DNA of 64,000 nt from Condylostoma magnum (Eukaryota; Ciliophora; Heterotrichea; Heterotrichida; Condylostomatidae): assembly GCA_920105805.1 (NCBI GenBank), contig CAKKTI010000040.1, positions 3,073-67,072 on the forward strand, written 5' to 3'. The notes under the pieces are model-generated. The model saw only the letters and a program-made list of their open reading frames with translations, ran no database searches and was not told where the DNA came from. Positions 24,917 to 37,538 of this stretch are shown here, in pieces. A program made the position numbers and the translations under genes. Position 1 is the first letter of the stretch. Each line of letters begins with the position of its first letter.

Positions 24917-25294
24917 ATGTAAGATAATCAACAATAAGCAAGAATGCGTATGATTATATTGGGTGGAATAGGCATTTTACTGCTTTTGACTGTTTTTAGT
25001 GGCTCGTAAGGAGATAGCTCATCTTAATCTGACACTAATAGCACTACGTATCCATCTGAAAAGGAGGATTTGGATAGACTTGCGAGTAAATAGTAAGGCT
25101 TATTTAGTAATGAAGTTATTCGATATACTCAAATGATATTGGAAGATGAAGTTATTCTTAATGAGTAATTAGAATTATTAAAGAGTAACTTAAATTTAAC
25201 AGATTCTGATGAGGCGGAGTACAGCATTTATGTTTAAAAGTACCAAAGAGATCTAAATGTAATCAGAAAGAACTTAATAACTATTAAAACTTAG
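24917..25294 (+). CDS. Small protein with N-terminal membrane anchor, about 125 aa
   Basis: Starts MQDNQQQARMRMIILGGIGI; one hydrophobic span (MIILGGIGILLLLTVF) follows a short Gln/Arg N-terminus, suggesting a type II signal-anchor. The remainder is acidic and helical (FSNEVIRYTQMILEDEVILN) and looks like a coiled coil. The stop is taken at tandem TAG TAA (25292-25297); the frame could also read through to TAA near 25437, which would overlap the tail of the converging LRR gene. Unrecognised. The short spacing to the preceding gene and the A-rich leader are typical of the window. Confidence 0.6.
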
Positions 25295-25437
25295 TAATTT
25301 ATAGAAACAAACTAGTTCTAAATATTATGGAAAACACACTTTATCAATTCTTTTGCTTAAAGTAAACAAATATCATAAAGAAATATACTAAATAAAAAAT
25401 TGTTAAGTTAATCTATTTTCACTCACAATTCGCATTA

Positions 25438-26650
25438 TTAACATTGCTCTTCTTCGTGCATAATTGCAATAGTATTACCCACATTTTTACCTGCAAAGCT
25501 GGCAATCTTCAAGTTATTAAAACCCTTTACACTCTAAATTCTTTCTAAGAAATTACACTTAAGCAACCTTATTCTTCAGTTGATCATTAAAGTTATTATA
25601 CCTTATATCCAAAACCCGCATATTCCTAAGAATCATTACAGCTTTTAGAACCCTTGAGCATCCCTTTGTCCTTAGTTTATTAAAACACAGATCCAAATAC
25701 TTTAATTCAGTACATTACATCAGCGCATGTTTCAGTGATTTGCTACTTTCAGTAGTTAAATTATTAAATCTGAACGAAAAGCTCATCAAGTTGGGCAAAA
25801 GCCTTAAACTGTCTTAAATTTCTTTGAACCCTTCATCCCTTAAGCTGTTTTAGCTTAGATTTAGGTCAATAAGTCCAGGCGTTTTAGAGAAAAGCAGTCT
25901 AAACTTAGAAGAAGCAGCAATTCCAAACGAATTTTTCCTTAAATCTAAGATTTTCAGCTTAGGCATTAATGGGAAATTGTCAGCTAGGGCTATAAGGCCC
26001 GCAGGTCCCATTAAAGTCTCGCTGATTATTATCTCATTTAACTCATTAAGTCCCTGCAAGCCTTAAGTCAAGTTATACACAGCTTCCATTGAAAGCAGAA
26101 TCTCGGATACTTTTAGGTAATTTAACTACAGTAAGCAGTTCAATTTAGGGAAAAGCTAGCATGCAGTACTCACTTCTATGTTGGATCCGCAAATAGTAAG
26201 CGATTGCAGTTACGTTAGCATTGGCAAAGGGCTGTTAGACTTATACAAGTCGTAGGAAAGTTAGCTGTCCTATGAGATTTCGATTCTTCGTAATTTGAGC
26301 AGCTTTAGAATTATAATTTTCCTGAAAATTTGTCTTGTTTTTCCTTAGATTTAATCTCTAAATCTATTGAAGTACTTTTGTATCTTTTCTAATTTCTCCT
26401 GACAGACTGTTTTAGTTTTCATAGTAGCGAATAATTAATAATTGCTAGGGTTATCCCTTACTTCGCTGTAGTTTTTGCTGTGTATTTTAACTGGAGATTC
26501 TGCTGAGGTTCTATGCCATACCGTTATAAGGTTCTATTTTTCCTAAAATTCTTCCAAAATTTTGATATGCAGCTCTTGCAGGGTCTGGGGTATTGGGCTT
26601 AAAATTAATTAGCCGTATTCTAAAATCTCTATTTGTAGCTCGTTAAGCAT
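25438..26650 (-). CDS. Leucine-rich-repeat protein, about 403 aa, with a +1 frame step near its end
   Basis: From ATG 26650 the frame gives a helical N-terminus and then RNI-type LRRs: LNEIIISETLMGPAGLIALA, LKILDLRKNSFGIAAS, LIDLNLSQNSLRDEGFKEI, LKYLDLCFNKLRTKGCSRVL and RVLDIRYNNFNDQLKNK. Around 25560-25570 the protein-like reading moves to the +1 frame, continuing CNFLERIQSVKGFNN and ending EEEQC before tandem TAA TAA (25440-25435). Staying in the original frame gives a short Cys-rich end at TAA 25489-25487. Three explanations fit: a sequence error, ribosomal frameshifting, or a real truncation. No intron with plausible borders fixes the frame without destroying the last LRR. Function unknown; LRRs mediate protein binding. 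Confidence 0.7.
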
Positions 26651-26747
26651 TTTCTATTTAAAATAATTATTATTAACTTATTTTTTCAGTTAAATGGCAA
26701 CTTTCTCCCGAAAGCCTGATTTTGTGTTAACATTTTTTAATAATTTC

Positions 26748-28163
26748 CTATGCAAAAGTCTTCTTGTCCTCCTCAAGCTGAACTTTTTTTGTTTCTCTTA
26801 TAACAAAAGTTACAGCTGCTACTAGTGCAAACCAAATGATGACAATGATTAAAACGACAACCTCTCCTCCGGTACTGTCGACAATAATGCCAGTTAAAGC
26901 AGGAGAAATAAACCCTCCTAACTTAGCTGATGCATTGCCCCATCCAACCCCAGTACTTCTGATCTCTGTATCGTATATTTCTGCATTGATGGTATATAAC
27001 CCAGCCCAGCCGATCTGGGTGACAAAGGTAAGCATAGAGGAGAAGATCAGAACCATTGTAAGATTAGAGCTGTATAACATCATTAGGCAAAACACAGCAC
27101 TGAGGACGCATGATAGAATCGTTGTACCCTTTCTGCCTAACTTGCTGTCTACTGTATATGAGGACAGAAGAATTCCAAGCAACCCAGCGAATTATTGTAA
27201 CACTAAAGTTGCATAAAGCTCTACTGTTCCATCTTCTATACCAACGTTCTTCAGAATTGTAGGCATGAAAAGCGTAAAGGATAAATACCCATAATTGAAT
27301 CCAAAAAACATGATGAATATAACAGTACTTATAACTTTGTACTTCTTAGCAAATAATAGCTTAATAGTACTCGGTTTTTCCTCCTCGAGTACATCATTTT
27401 CACCGGTGATAGTTTTCATATTAATCTCAGTAACATTTACACTGATACCCTTCTTTCCTGATTATTCCTTTAACTGTCTAAAACTTACAAACTACAGAAT
27501 CTCATTGCACTCCTATATCATCCCTCTGTCATACAAAAACCTAGGAGTTTCTCTAATCCATAGCCGTATAACAAAAAACGCTATTTCCATCAACAAGGAG
27601 ATAATACAGCACTGTCTCCATACTTCAATTCCTCCATAATCCGCAGCAACAACTCCAGTAGCCATTCCAGCACTCAGTATACCCCCAATTGCCCACGAGG
27701 AGCATAAAAGTGTGAAAACCCAGGCCTTACTTGGAGGCAAGTACTCGTTCATTATAGTCCCAGCAACTGTTATTTCCCCTCCTATTCCCATTCCGCAGAA
27801 AACAGTAAAAACCATCATCATTGCATAGTTTAAGCTAACACATAGGCCAATAACAGCCAGAATCGCTAGGATAACTGTACGTCGGAATACTCAGATTCTG
27901 CCCTTTATATCACCCAGGTATCCCCATACATACGAGCCTATGAACATACCTATAAAGAACATCATACTGAGAAAGCCTTCCTCCGTAGCAGAAAGGTTAA
28001 ACTCATCCCCAGCATTCGACATAAAAATCGATAAGTTCACTATCCACAGCATGTCAGTACTTCAAGCACACCCAGTAGCAAAGAAGACTAAGTTATGGTA
28101 ACGAGTCCACCCTATAAGCTCAAGTTTATCATTGATTTCCTAGTTATCTAAAAGACTTGTCAT
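26748..28163 (-). CDS. Major facilitator superfamily transporter (SV2/organic-ion type), 471 aa
   Basis: Starts MTSLLDNQEINDKLELIGWT at 28163. About twelve hydrophobic spans are visible. The loop after TM2 carries GYLGDIKGRIWVFRR, the MFS signature (G-x-x-x-D-x-x-G-R), in which Trp is TGA. Other landmarks are FCGMGIGGEITVAGTIMNEY (TM4), RETPRFLYDRG (the central loop of SV2/SVOP and plant organic-cation carriers) and YTINAEIYDTEIRSTGVGWG (TM10-11 region). It probably moves a small organic solute across a membrane; the substrate cannot be inferred. The likely end is TAG 26750 or TAA 26729. No in-frame TGA exists before the next gene, so a TAA/TAG must stop it. It is head-to-head with the methyltransferase, 12 bases apart. 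Confidence 0.9.
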
Positions 28164-28175
28164 CTTATATATTTA

Positions 28176-29126
28176 ATGGATCCAGAGCCAAGTCATCAAA
28201 ATTTCGCGCTTTATAACGACGACGGAGTTAATAGGTATGTAAGAGAGACTGATAATGTGTTTGCACAGTAAAAGGAAAGTTATACTCCGGAGGATTTTAA
28301 TCATTTTGATATGAGTCACTATTGCGAGCATGATTACATAGTGCCTTATTTGGATTCATTGAACATTCCTAATATGGTTGCCTATGACTTCGGCTGTGGC
28401 ATTGGAGGAACTACAAGGCTGCTAGCTACGAAATATGCTGAAAGAGTGTATGGATTTGACTACCTTTAAAGCTACCTAGATCTACATCAACGGATAAACT
28501 AAGCTTGCAATATACAAAATGTAACACTTTTTCAAGGAGATGGCACAAAAGTAACAGCTTAGGATATAGGAATTGCAAATACAGTGGATGTTGCAGTTAC
28601 TATACAGGTTCTTGTGCATATCACTGACAAACTTCCTGTGTTTCAGCATGTTTTTGGGTCTTTAAAGCCTGGGGGAGTTTGGTATATCGAGGATTTTGGA
28701 AGGAAGGACGGGACTGATCTAGATGAGGAAGAAATAAGACTTTGTAAGATGGGAGAGCAGACTAGTTTTCCTTCCAAGGCCAAGTTTACTTCACTGCTTG
28801 AAGAGGCTGGATTTGTAGTTGAAAGCTTTGTGGATAGATCCGTTGAGTGGTCCAGGTACGTCTATTACAGGGCTAATAGCCAACTAGAGAATGAAGCTGT
28901 TTTGAGGGAAAGAGGAGGTGATAGATGGTATGAATAATTTTGTAAAGAGTGGTGCATTGGGACGTTGTTCAAAACGTATCATGATTTGAACATGACGATC
29001 GAGGAGATTGAGTAAACTTATCCTTTGTTATTCAACTATCATGGAAGAGAAGTAATTTAACAGTACTAAGATCAACCTCAGAAGCTATCAGGGAACTATA
29101 TTGTAGCTAGGAAGCCAGCTAATTAG
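28176..29126 (+). CDS. Class I SAM-dependent methyltransferase, 316 aa
   Basis: ATG 28176, stop at tandem TAG TAA (29124-29129). Motif I is VAYDFGCGIGGTTRLLATKY, followed by an acidic residue ending strand 2 (VYGFDYLQSYL), the GDGTKVTAQD region, and the later FGSLKPGGVWYIEDFGRK strand, which is the standard Rossmann-fold methyltransferase layout. The order and the CGIGG form resemble phosphoethanolamine and sterol/tocopherol-type methyltransferases, where an N- or C-atom on a lipid precursor is methylated, but the C-terminal 100 residues do not settle the substrate. Shares a 12-base divergent start region with the MFS gene, so both are probably driven from overlapping promoters. Confidence 0.85.
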
Positions 29127-29355
29127 TAATTTTTTTATAAAAATGTTTTAGTATATAAGGAATGACAATTATATCAGATTTATTAAAAAGAGCCTATATT
29201 CCAATCAACAACAAAGCCAAATAATTTTATACATAAATCAACACCTGTTATCCTAAAACACTGAAAAATATACAGAATACTCCAATAAAACAAATTACCC
29301 TCATTTTACTTAAAATGTTCCCCTTCACAAATAAGTAAAAGCTAATCCATAAAAA

Positions 29356-31503
29356 ATGTCTAAAAGCGCGGGATCAAGCCCAGGCCCTAACCCCCAGGAC
29401 GACGCTAACTCAATAATAACCGCTCCGAGCATAAACCTTGAAGACCCGAGGCCCTAATCAGTACCCATTTGCATTTACTGTAAATAAGATTTCCAGCCCT
29501 TATACTGATTCAGCTCGTCTCTCCAGTCCCATTGGCAGTGCCGCAAACTGTAGGGCTGTAGTTTCTGCAACGATAACTTCCTTACAATTCCTTGCAGTAT
29601 ATAAGACTGTCCTCGCGTTTTACACAGTTGATGCACTCCAATACAAGAAACTTGTGCTTACCACAGTAAGCATAAAAAGGTATCAAAAGTATAAATGGCC
29701 AAGGAAATGCTGCAGGTGCTTTGGAATAACCCTGTATTGTCCATTGAGTTAAAGTAAAACTACCCGAATTTATGTAAAAGCTCAGTCCTATGGTTTTTAT
29801 TAGGAATTGAGTACTTTAGTCCAGAGGTTCCAGTGCTTCCCTTTCTGAGCCCGGTGCAAAGAAGTCAGCATGATAGTCGTGAAAACTCGTTTTTAGATAA
29901 GGAAATCAACAGTGTTCGTAGTCACCTTAGTCAACTCAATGCTTAAAACTAGGAAATGATTTAGCAATTACAAGACTAAGAGGAAATAAGTAATCAAAGG
30001 AGTTCCCACCGCAAGAAAACACAGAATGAGGATGATTCTATACTCAAGCATATAATAAGCGTTAAGTACAGGCAGTAGAAGCTGGAGTATTTGCGGTACA
30101 TAGAGTCAAACATGGAGCATGTGGGTTAAAATCTACCCCAGTCATCTTAAACTGGGCTTCGTAAGAAGCCTGAAAACGAGGAAGACTGGGTATGCGAGGT
30201 GTGTAATGACGGTGATTTCTCTAATGATAATCTGATAGTTATATGCGGGAAGTGTGAAATGGCAGTGCATATGAATTGTTATGGGATATCTGATATACCA
30301 GTTGGAGACTGGATGTGCGAGCCGTGCAAGGTGTTTGATCTGCAGGAACGGCATAGTCTACCGTGTGTGCTGTGCAGTGTTAAGGGAGGAGCCCAGAAGT
30401 CGACGTGGTAGTTGTGTGAGATGTACCCGCATTACTAGCAAGAGGGGTATCCTACCAGGGTATGGTGCCATGTGTTTTGTGCTTCCAGGATCGAAGGTGT
30501 TACTTACTACGGCAATGAATACATGAAGAATATAAGTTTAATCGGAATTGATAAGAAAAGGTTCTAGTTGACTTGCAGTATATGTAAAAGTAAGCATGGA
30601 GCGTGCATTCAGTGCAATCATGGTAGGTGCCAGACTGCATTTCATCCTGAATGTGCGAAAAATTGGTTTACATCGACTAAAATCGGAAGTGATGAGGATT
30701 TAAGTATATTTTGTGGAAATCACAGGTCAATGAAGCTAAGGAGGGTTATTGAAATCAGGGATAAAAAGGCTGTTTAGGATATTGGAAAGTTTATTAAGCA
30801 AGTAAGGCCTATGGCCAAGTAGAGTTTTAGAATGCAAATGCAGCCAAAGTATTTAGATCTAGGAGAGTAGAGATTGTTGAGGAAAGAAGTAAAGAAAGTG
30901 CTAGCAAAAATTAACTTAAAGGATAAAACACCATTTAAAATCACAGTTTCTCTCGGATCTACAGGATCATTAAGAAGTAAAATACATATAAGAAGACCAG
31001 AGCACTTTAATCTATTAGAGCCTGAGTTAATCAGAGATAGGAAAATCACAATTCCAAACCGCCGTTGAACTGAGTGCTACGATTTCTACAAAAGCTAACT
31101 AATACACGAGATGCGTAGTGAACTGGAAATAATGGGGTGTCCTATCAAAATCTTCACCCCAAAACGGCGCAAACGTTCAACAAGACAACGTGGCAGGAAA
31201 CCAGTAAAACGTGTCAAAAGGATGCCTAAGTACACCTGTCCGATCCTCGACTACCTAGAGGACGTGACTTCCAACGAGGTCTACTGCATATGCAAGCAGC
31301 CGTATGTGGAATCCCTGGGCTGGCAGCCCGAGTGAAGCGAGGAGGAGTACGAGCGTAGAAGAGCTCTCAACACAATGATAGAGTGCTAGAAATGCTCGGA
31401 ATGGTTTCACATCGGCTGCTTGAAAATAGAGCCTACGAATATACCAGAGTCGTTCATTTGCCCCAGCTGCGATCCGAAATGGGGAAGCATAATAAAAGAC
31501 TAA
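29356..31503 (+). CDS. Multi-PHD-finger chromatin protein (Jade/BRPF-like core), 715 aa
   Basis: Residues about 35-75 form a Cys-rich cluster (VPICIYCK, CSFCNDNF, CAYHSKHKK). From residue 277 a C4HC3 PHD finger (DWVCEVCNDGDFSNDNLIVI, MAVHMNCYGI, WMCEPC) is joined to an extended PHD (LPCVLCSVKGGA, WCHVFCASRI, CSICKSKHGACIQC, FHPECAKN, CGNHRS), the PHD-zinc knuckle-ePHD unit of Jade, BRPF and MLLT/AF10-type histone readers. A further PHD-like finger is at the C-terminus (YCICKQPYVESLG, CQKCSEWFHIGCL, FICPSC). It probably reads histone H3 tails in a chromatin complex. The Trp in VLHSWC is TGA. Ends at TAA TAA (31501-31506), seven bases from the stop of the converging NDUFV2 gene. Confidence 0.9.
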
Positions 31504-31513
31504 TAATTAAACC

Positions 31514-32263
<750 letters not shown>

Positions 32264-32305
32264 TTTTATTTGTGGAAGAGAAGTGAAATAACATATATTT
32301 AAATG

Positions 32306-33706
<1,401 letters not shown>

Positions 33707-33943
33707 TTTTTATGGAGGATTACATGTGGAACTTTAATATTAAAATATGAAATTTTTAATAAAACACTTATTTTATAGTTGTTATAAAGCAGTTTCAAAT
33801 AATCAAGTTTATTTTAGCTATTATTTTACTACAATGAGCTTAAATTTAATTCCACTGCTATTCAAGCATACAAAATACACTCAATTTTTCCTATAAGCCA
33901 TTCTAAGAACTGATAATACTGGCCATTTAATCTAAATAATAAA
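33707..33943. promoter_or_regulatory. Divergent spacer, 237 bp
   Basis: AT-rich DNA between the diverging KATNAL2 and CNOT4-like starts. No coding sequence and no Cys-rich RING-like sequence is seen here on the plus strand, which matters for the CNOT4-like gene. Confidence 0.4.
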
Positions 33944-34906
33944 ATGTAAAATAGACGAACCTCCCTACGCAAAGCTGACCCCTCAAGACGTCCAAGATTT
34001 AACTCCAATTAATTAACCACAACTATGAGTAAATCCTCCCCTTTAAAATGTCTCTCACAGAAAAAGCTGCATTAACTTTCAGAGAAACGTGTCGTTATTT
34101 CTACTTTGGTATACATAATAAACATCGCTTCTTAAATAGCAGATGAAAAGGTGACATTTAAGTAGATTTTATCCAATCAATAGTACTTTGGATAATATGG
34201 AACAATTCTAAAATGCAAGGTAAAGGGGAACCGCATAAACGGATCTTAATTATCCTACAGTGCACACATTACTTACTCCTCTGAGCAAGAAGCCTCTACG
34301 TGTATCCAAGCCTGCAATGATTTCGTACTTCTGGGAAAGTAGTTGACTGTAACTTACGGTACTACTAAATACTGCTCTTATTTTCTAACCGAAGGAAGAT
34401 GTCCTAGGAGGAGTGCATGTCCTTTTCTACATAATTTCGCAGAGTAATAAGATATACATACAAAATCTTATGTAACTCAACTACGCCATGTACAGCCCCA
34501 GCACTCAACACTGGGAAAATCATAAGTACAGGTTTTTCCTCCTGATCACATTACCTCATTCTTGCCATAAATATTCAAAGATTTTGATAAGTAAGGAAAT
34601 GTTGATGAAACGTCAACATGCGCTTCCCCAATTAGAAAATTTAGTATAGATTCAAATTCATCTAGGTTTGACTTCGCAGTAAGTGATGATGAGGAGGTAC
34701 AATAGAACTGGGATAATGTACTGCCTGCCAATGAAGTAATGGTGCTCCAGGGAAGAGAGGTTAAGGAAATTTTAATAAAAGACGTATGGATTTAAGAGCT
34801 AGTTAAATTGATTGTCAAGGATCAATTTGTAAGTCCAGTGGATTTAGCTAATGGAGTAGTAAGTGACGAGGAATTAGTGACCATCCTGCCTAAAATAAGC
34901 TGTTAA
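33944..34906 (+). CDS. CNOT4-like protein: RRM plus CCCH zinc finger, RING absent, 320 aa
   Basis: The core matches the RNA-binding half of CNOT4 (Not4), an E3 ligase of the CCR4-NOT complex: a conserved segment reading LSNQQYFGQYGTILKCKVKG, a variable loop, then HITYSSEQEASTCIQACND, GTTKYCSYFLTEGRCPRRSA and CPFLHN, the RRM followed by a C3H finger. A C-terminal low-complexity acidic region follows. Known CNOT4 proteins start with a C4C4 RING; here the frame begins with a basic, Ser-rich segment and none of the RING cysteines appear, either in the gene or in the 237 bases upstream. It may keep RNA binding but not ubiquitin-ligase activity. Ends at TAA 34904, 19 bases before the next ATG. Confidence 0.82.
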
Positions 34907-34925
34907 AACTAGTTAGTTAATAAAA

Positions 34926-35774
34926 ATGCATAGAGTTGCCAGGAGTTTAGTCATGGAGTTTAATTGTCGAGAATAAGTCGAAATGGTTAATCCTGGGAGG
35001 TTCTTAGAGAAGCTTAACGTACTGAAGAGGGATGGGATTCGGAATATACAAGTTTTGAGCGACTATGATTCAACCATAACTGCATTTTAAGACGAAGGAA
35101 ACAAGAAGTATTCCTCGTACTAGATCATAGGAAATATAATAGAGAAGGAGTTCCCTGGAATGTGTGCTAGGATTTTTGACACATATCACGTATATGAGGT
35201 TGACATGACTATTGATTACGATTTAAGAGTTGCTAAAATAGTTGAGTGGCTTGAGTGCTCGAACCAGGCTATAATTGATTCTAAAGTTCACATTGAAGAC
35301 ATTGTTTAGTCTATAGAAGATACTCAAGTCATGGTGAGGCATGGGGTAGTTGAAGCGTTTTAATTATGTGAGCAGTTAGAAATTCCTGTCACTGTTGTTT
35401 CCGCGGGAGTTGGGAATGTTATAAAGATCATACTAGAGAGCTTGGAAGTTAAAACGAATATAGTAGCTAATGAAATATTCTTTGATGAGAGTGAGCAGGC
35501 ATGTGGCTTTAATTAAGAAGTGGAAGTACACAATCTAAATAAAGCTGATTAAGTATAAAAGCATATTCAACGGAAAAATCTGATTTTGTTTGGAGATTTG
35601 ATATCAGATGCACATATTATAGACAAATCAGAGTATTAAGAGTGTTTGAAGATTGCTTTTTATAATTCTAGTACGCCGGTTACTCAGGAGTATAGAGACA
35701 ACTATGACGTAATCATTAAAAATGATGGTAATTTTGATATTTTGTCTCATTTACTTAATTTTATATCCTCTTAG
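34926..35774 (+). CDS. Cytosolic 5'-nucleotidase III-like (HAD family), 282 aa
   Basis: HAD-superfamily phosphatase that removes phosphate from pyrimidine nucleoside monophosphates. Motif I is SDYDSTITAF (family form DFDxTLT; first Asp is the nucleophile), motif II is VTVVSAGVGNVIKIIL (Ser), and motif IV region is NLILFGDLISDAHIID (paired acidic residues). The end YDVIIKNDGNFDILSHLL matches the C-terminus of NT5C3 proteins. The length fits the family (about 290). Stop is taken at TAG 35772; a TGA lies about 75 bases further but would add a hydrophobic tail not seen in relatives. The start ATG at 34926 gives about 37 residues before motif I, as usual. Confidence 0.88.
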
Positions 35775-35933
35775 GTTAGAATAATTATGTTTTACTTAAT
35801 ATTGAGTGAGTTATGCTTAATTATTCCAATAGTGAAAAGTAAACTCAAGTGAATTAATTTTATAAATACTAAGATTAGTAAGGGAAACTTTAAGAAAATA
35901 ATACGATTTTATTAAAAAGTGAATTAATTATAC

Positions 35934-36857
35934 CTAAAATAATTTGAAAGAGTCTTTAATCAGTTGATGAAAGTTCTTTAAATTTCCAATACAGTAATAG
36001 TGAGATTAAAGGTCAGAAATCGTAAAATCCTCATTGCATATATCATAGAAGTTGAAATCCTTTATTTCTGCATTTCCTTACCCAACTTACTCTGTTTCTT
36101 ACTTAGAGCCTAGTATTCCTGCTCCAATAACTTTCCCATCATCTTAAACTCCGAACTCAATACAATAAAAGTATAACTTGCTTAGAACTTCTATTTACTC
36201 TTCAGTGGCATTTAGTGATTTTTGCCCAAACATATAATAGATATCAGCAAAAATTTAATCTCCAATAAGTGGAACATGCCCTAGCATATCATGAACAAAA
36301 TCAGGCTCAACTGCGTAATGTAGGCTGGAAATATGGCGCAAGTACTGAGTGGCATAAAACTTTCTGTATGCCAAACCCGCTAAGAACGTCCTGCTATTGA
36401 CCATTCCTCCGACAGGTAGTAGCTCAAAATCAGCCTTTTCTCTCAAATATTCATTTACTTTATTAATATCTGGTATATACTCAGAATTATATATATTTTT
36501 ATACTCAAGCTCCTCAAACCTTATAAGGTAGTCATAGCCAGCATACTTATAATGTGCATCACGGAGATCCTTGTACAGCAGTTTTCACGTTTCAATGTTT
36601 TATTGGAGATACTCTATCTCTTACACTGGCTCTCCTATTTTATGGTTTGTTGAGATCTGTCTTATGTTCTTTAGCCATGCCATGTATTCCGGATCATCGT
36701 GTCCTGGGTAATCAGGGCCTAAGTCTTCTAGTATACTTGAGTATTATTTACTGTAATTCTGTAGTGGATGCTCACCTTCACTTAGATTTGTAATAGGAGA
36801 GCTATAAGAGGATAATTTTCTAACGTTTAGAAGATTAGTAACCCTATTTAGTAACAT
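35934..36857 (-). CDS. Aromatic amino acid hydroxylase (biopterin-dependent), 307 aa
   Basis: Non-haem iron, tetrahydrobiopterin-dependent hydroxylase (phenylalanine, tyrosine or tryptophan). Iron ligands are visible as VHDMLGHVPLIGD (two His) and FYCIEFGV (Glu). Other family blocks are PGHDDPEYMAWLKNI, LLPVGGMVNSRTFLAGLAYR, and QYLRHISSLHYAVEPDF. No N-terminal ACT regulatory domain is present, so it resembles the short bacterial-type enzymes rather than animal PAH (about 450 residues). The N-terminus MLLNRVTNLLNVRKLSSYSS is rich in Arg, Ser and Leu and lacks acidic residues, which looks like a mitochondrial presequence. Stop is TAG 35936-35934. The Trp in IETWKLLYKD is TGA. Confidence 0.93.
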
Positions 36858-37156
36858 TTAATTTTAGCCAGATGATTTTCATAGAATTTAGTATGGTTAA
36901 TATTGGGGTTTAAATAGGAAAATGAAGGTAAGTTTGCATGTACTAAGCAGTTGTAATACAAAAATCTTATCTCAAATGATCCAAAAAGGAAATTATAACA
37001 TGTAAAATGGGAAATTACATTAATTATGCATATTTCTTGATAAGCAACGATATAGAAATTCATTCTTGAATTGCAATATTCCACAGACGTGAGTGATTAT
37101 TTAAACAATAGTAACAAAAGCACTGATTATAGTTAAATACTACTTTTTATACTTAA

Positions 37157-37468
37157 TTATTCTAGAAACGAGGAAACTCGTAAACTGCTGTTTTATGAGA
37201 ATCTGAATTTAGGGGTTTTAGTAAAACTTACACTCTTATAAGTACTATTAAATATAAGTTCCATATCCATTATAGTCTTAGAATAGCTCAATGATTTATT
37301 TTTTTCAACAGATGGCTGTATGCTATCATCATCTGATAATTTAATCTCGTAGAATTCTTCCTCTTTACTTAGTTCTTCAGTTGGCTTGTCACTTTATACC
37401 CGAAACTCTTAATTTTCGAGTAGCAAGGGCTTACAATAATCTTACATTTTACAGTTTATACAGCCCAT
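37157..37468 (-). CDS. Small N-myristoylation-type protein, about 103 aa
   Basis: Starts MGCINCKMQDYCKPLLLENQ: Gly at position 2 and nearby Cys fit N-myristoylation plus palmitoylation, a dual membrane anchor. The rest is acidic and then Ser-rich, ending SQNSSLRVSSFLE at a likely TAA (37159-37157); later TAA codons would extend it by a few dozen residues. No domain is recognised. It lies head-to-head with the CDPK gene, 70 bases between starts. That gene also begins MG with Cys nearby. The length and A-rich leader support a gene, but it is short and lacks relatives I know. Confidence 0.5.
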
Positions 37469-37538
37469 TATGATTAATTATTAAAAGATTAATACAAGTC
37501 TCAATACAAGATTTTAATAATACGTAGAAAATTAAAAT

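Noticed and set aside
25560-25610. A short intron explaining the LRR frame step
   Set aside because: Segments with GT...AG of the right length modulo 3 are either 10 or 28 bases and the longer one removes the conserved last repeat; neither is convincing.
29356-31503. Splitting the PHD gene into two or three smaller genes
   Set aside because: The frame is continuous from ATG 29356 to TAA 31501 and the PHD-ePHD unit spans the apparent breaks, which are TAA/TAG/TGA codons read as Gln or Trp.
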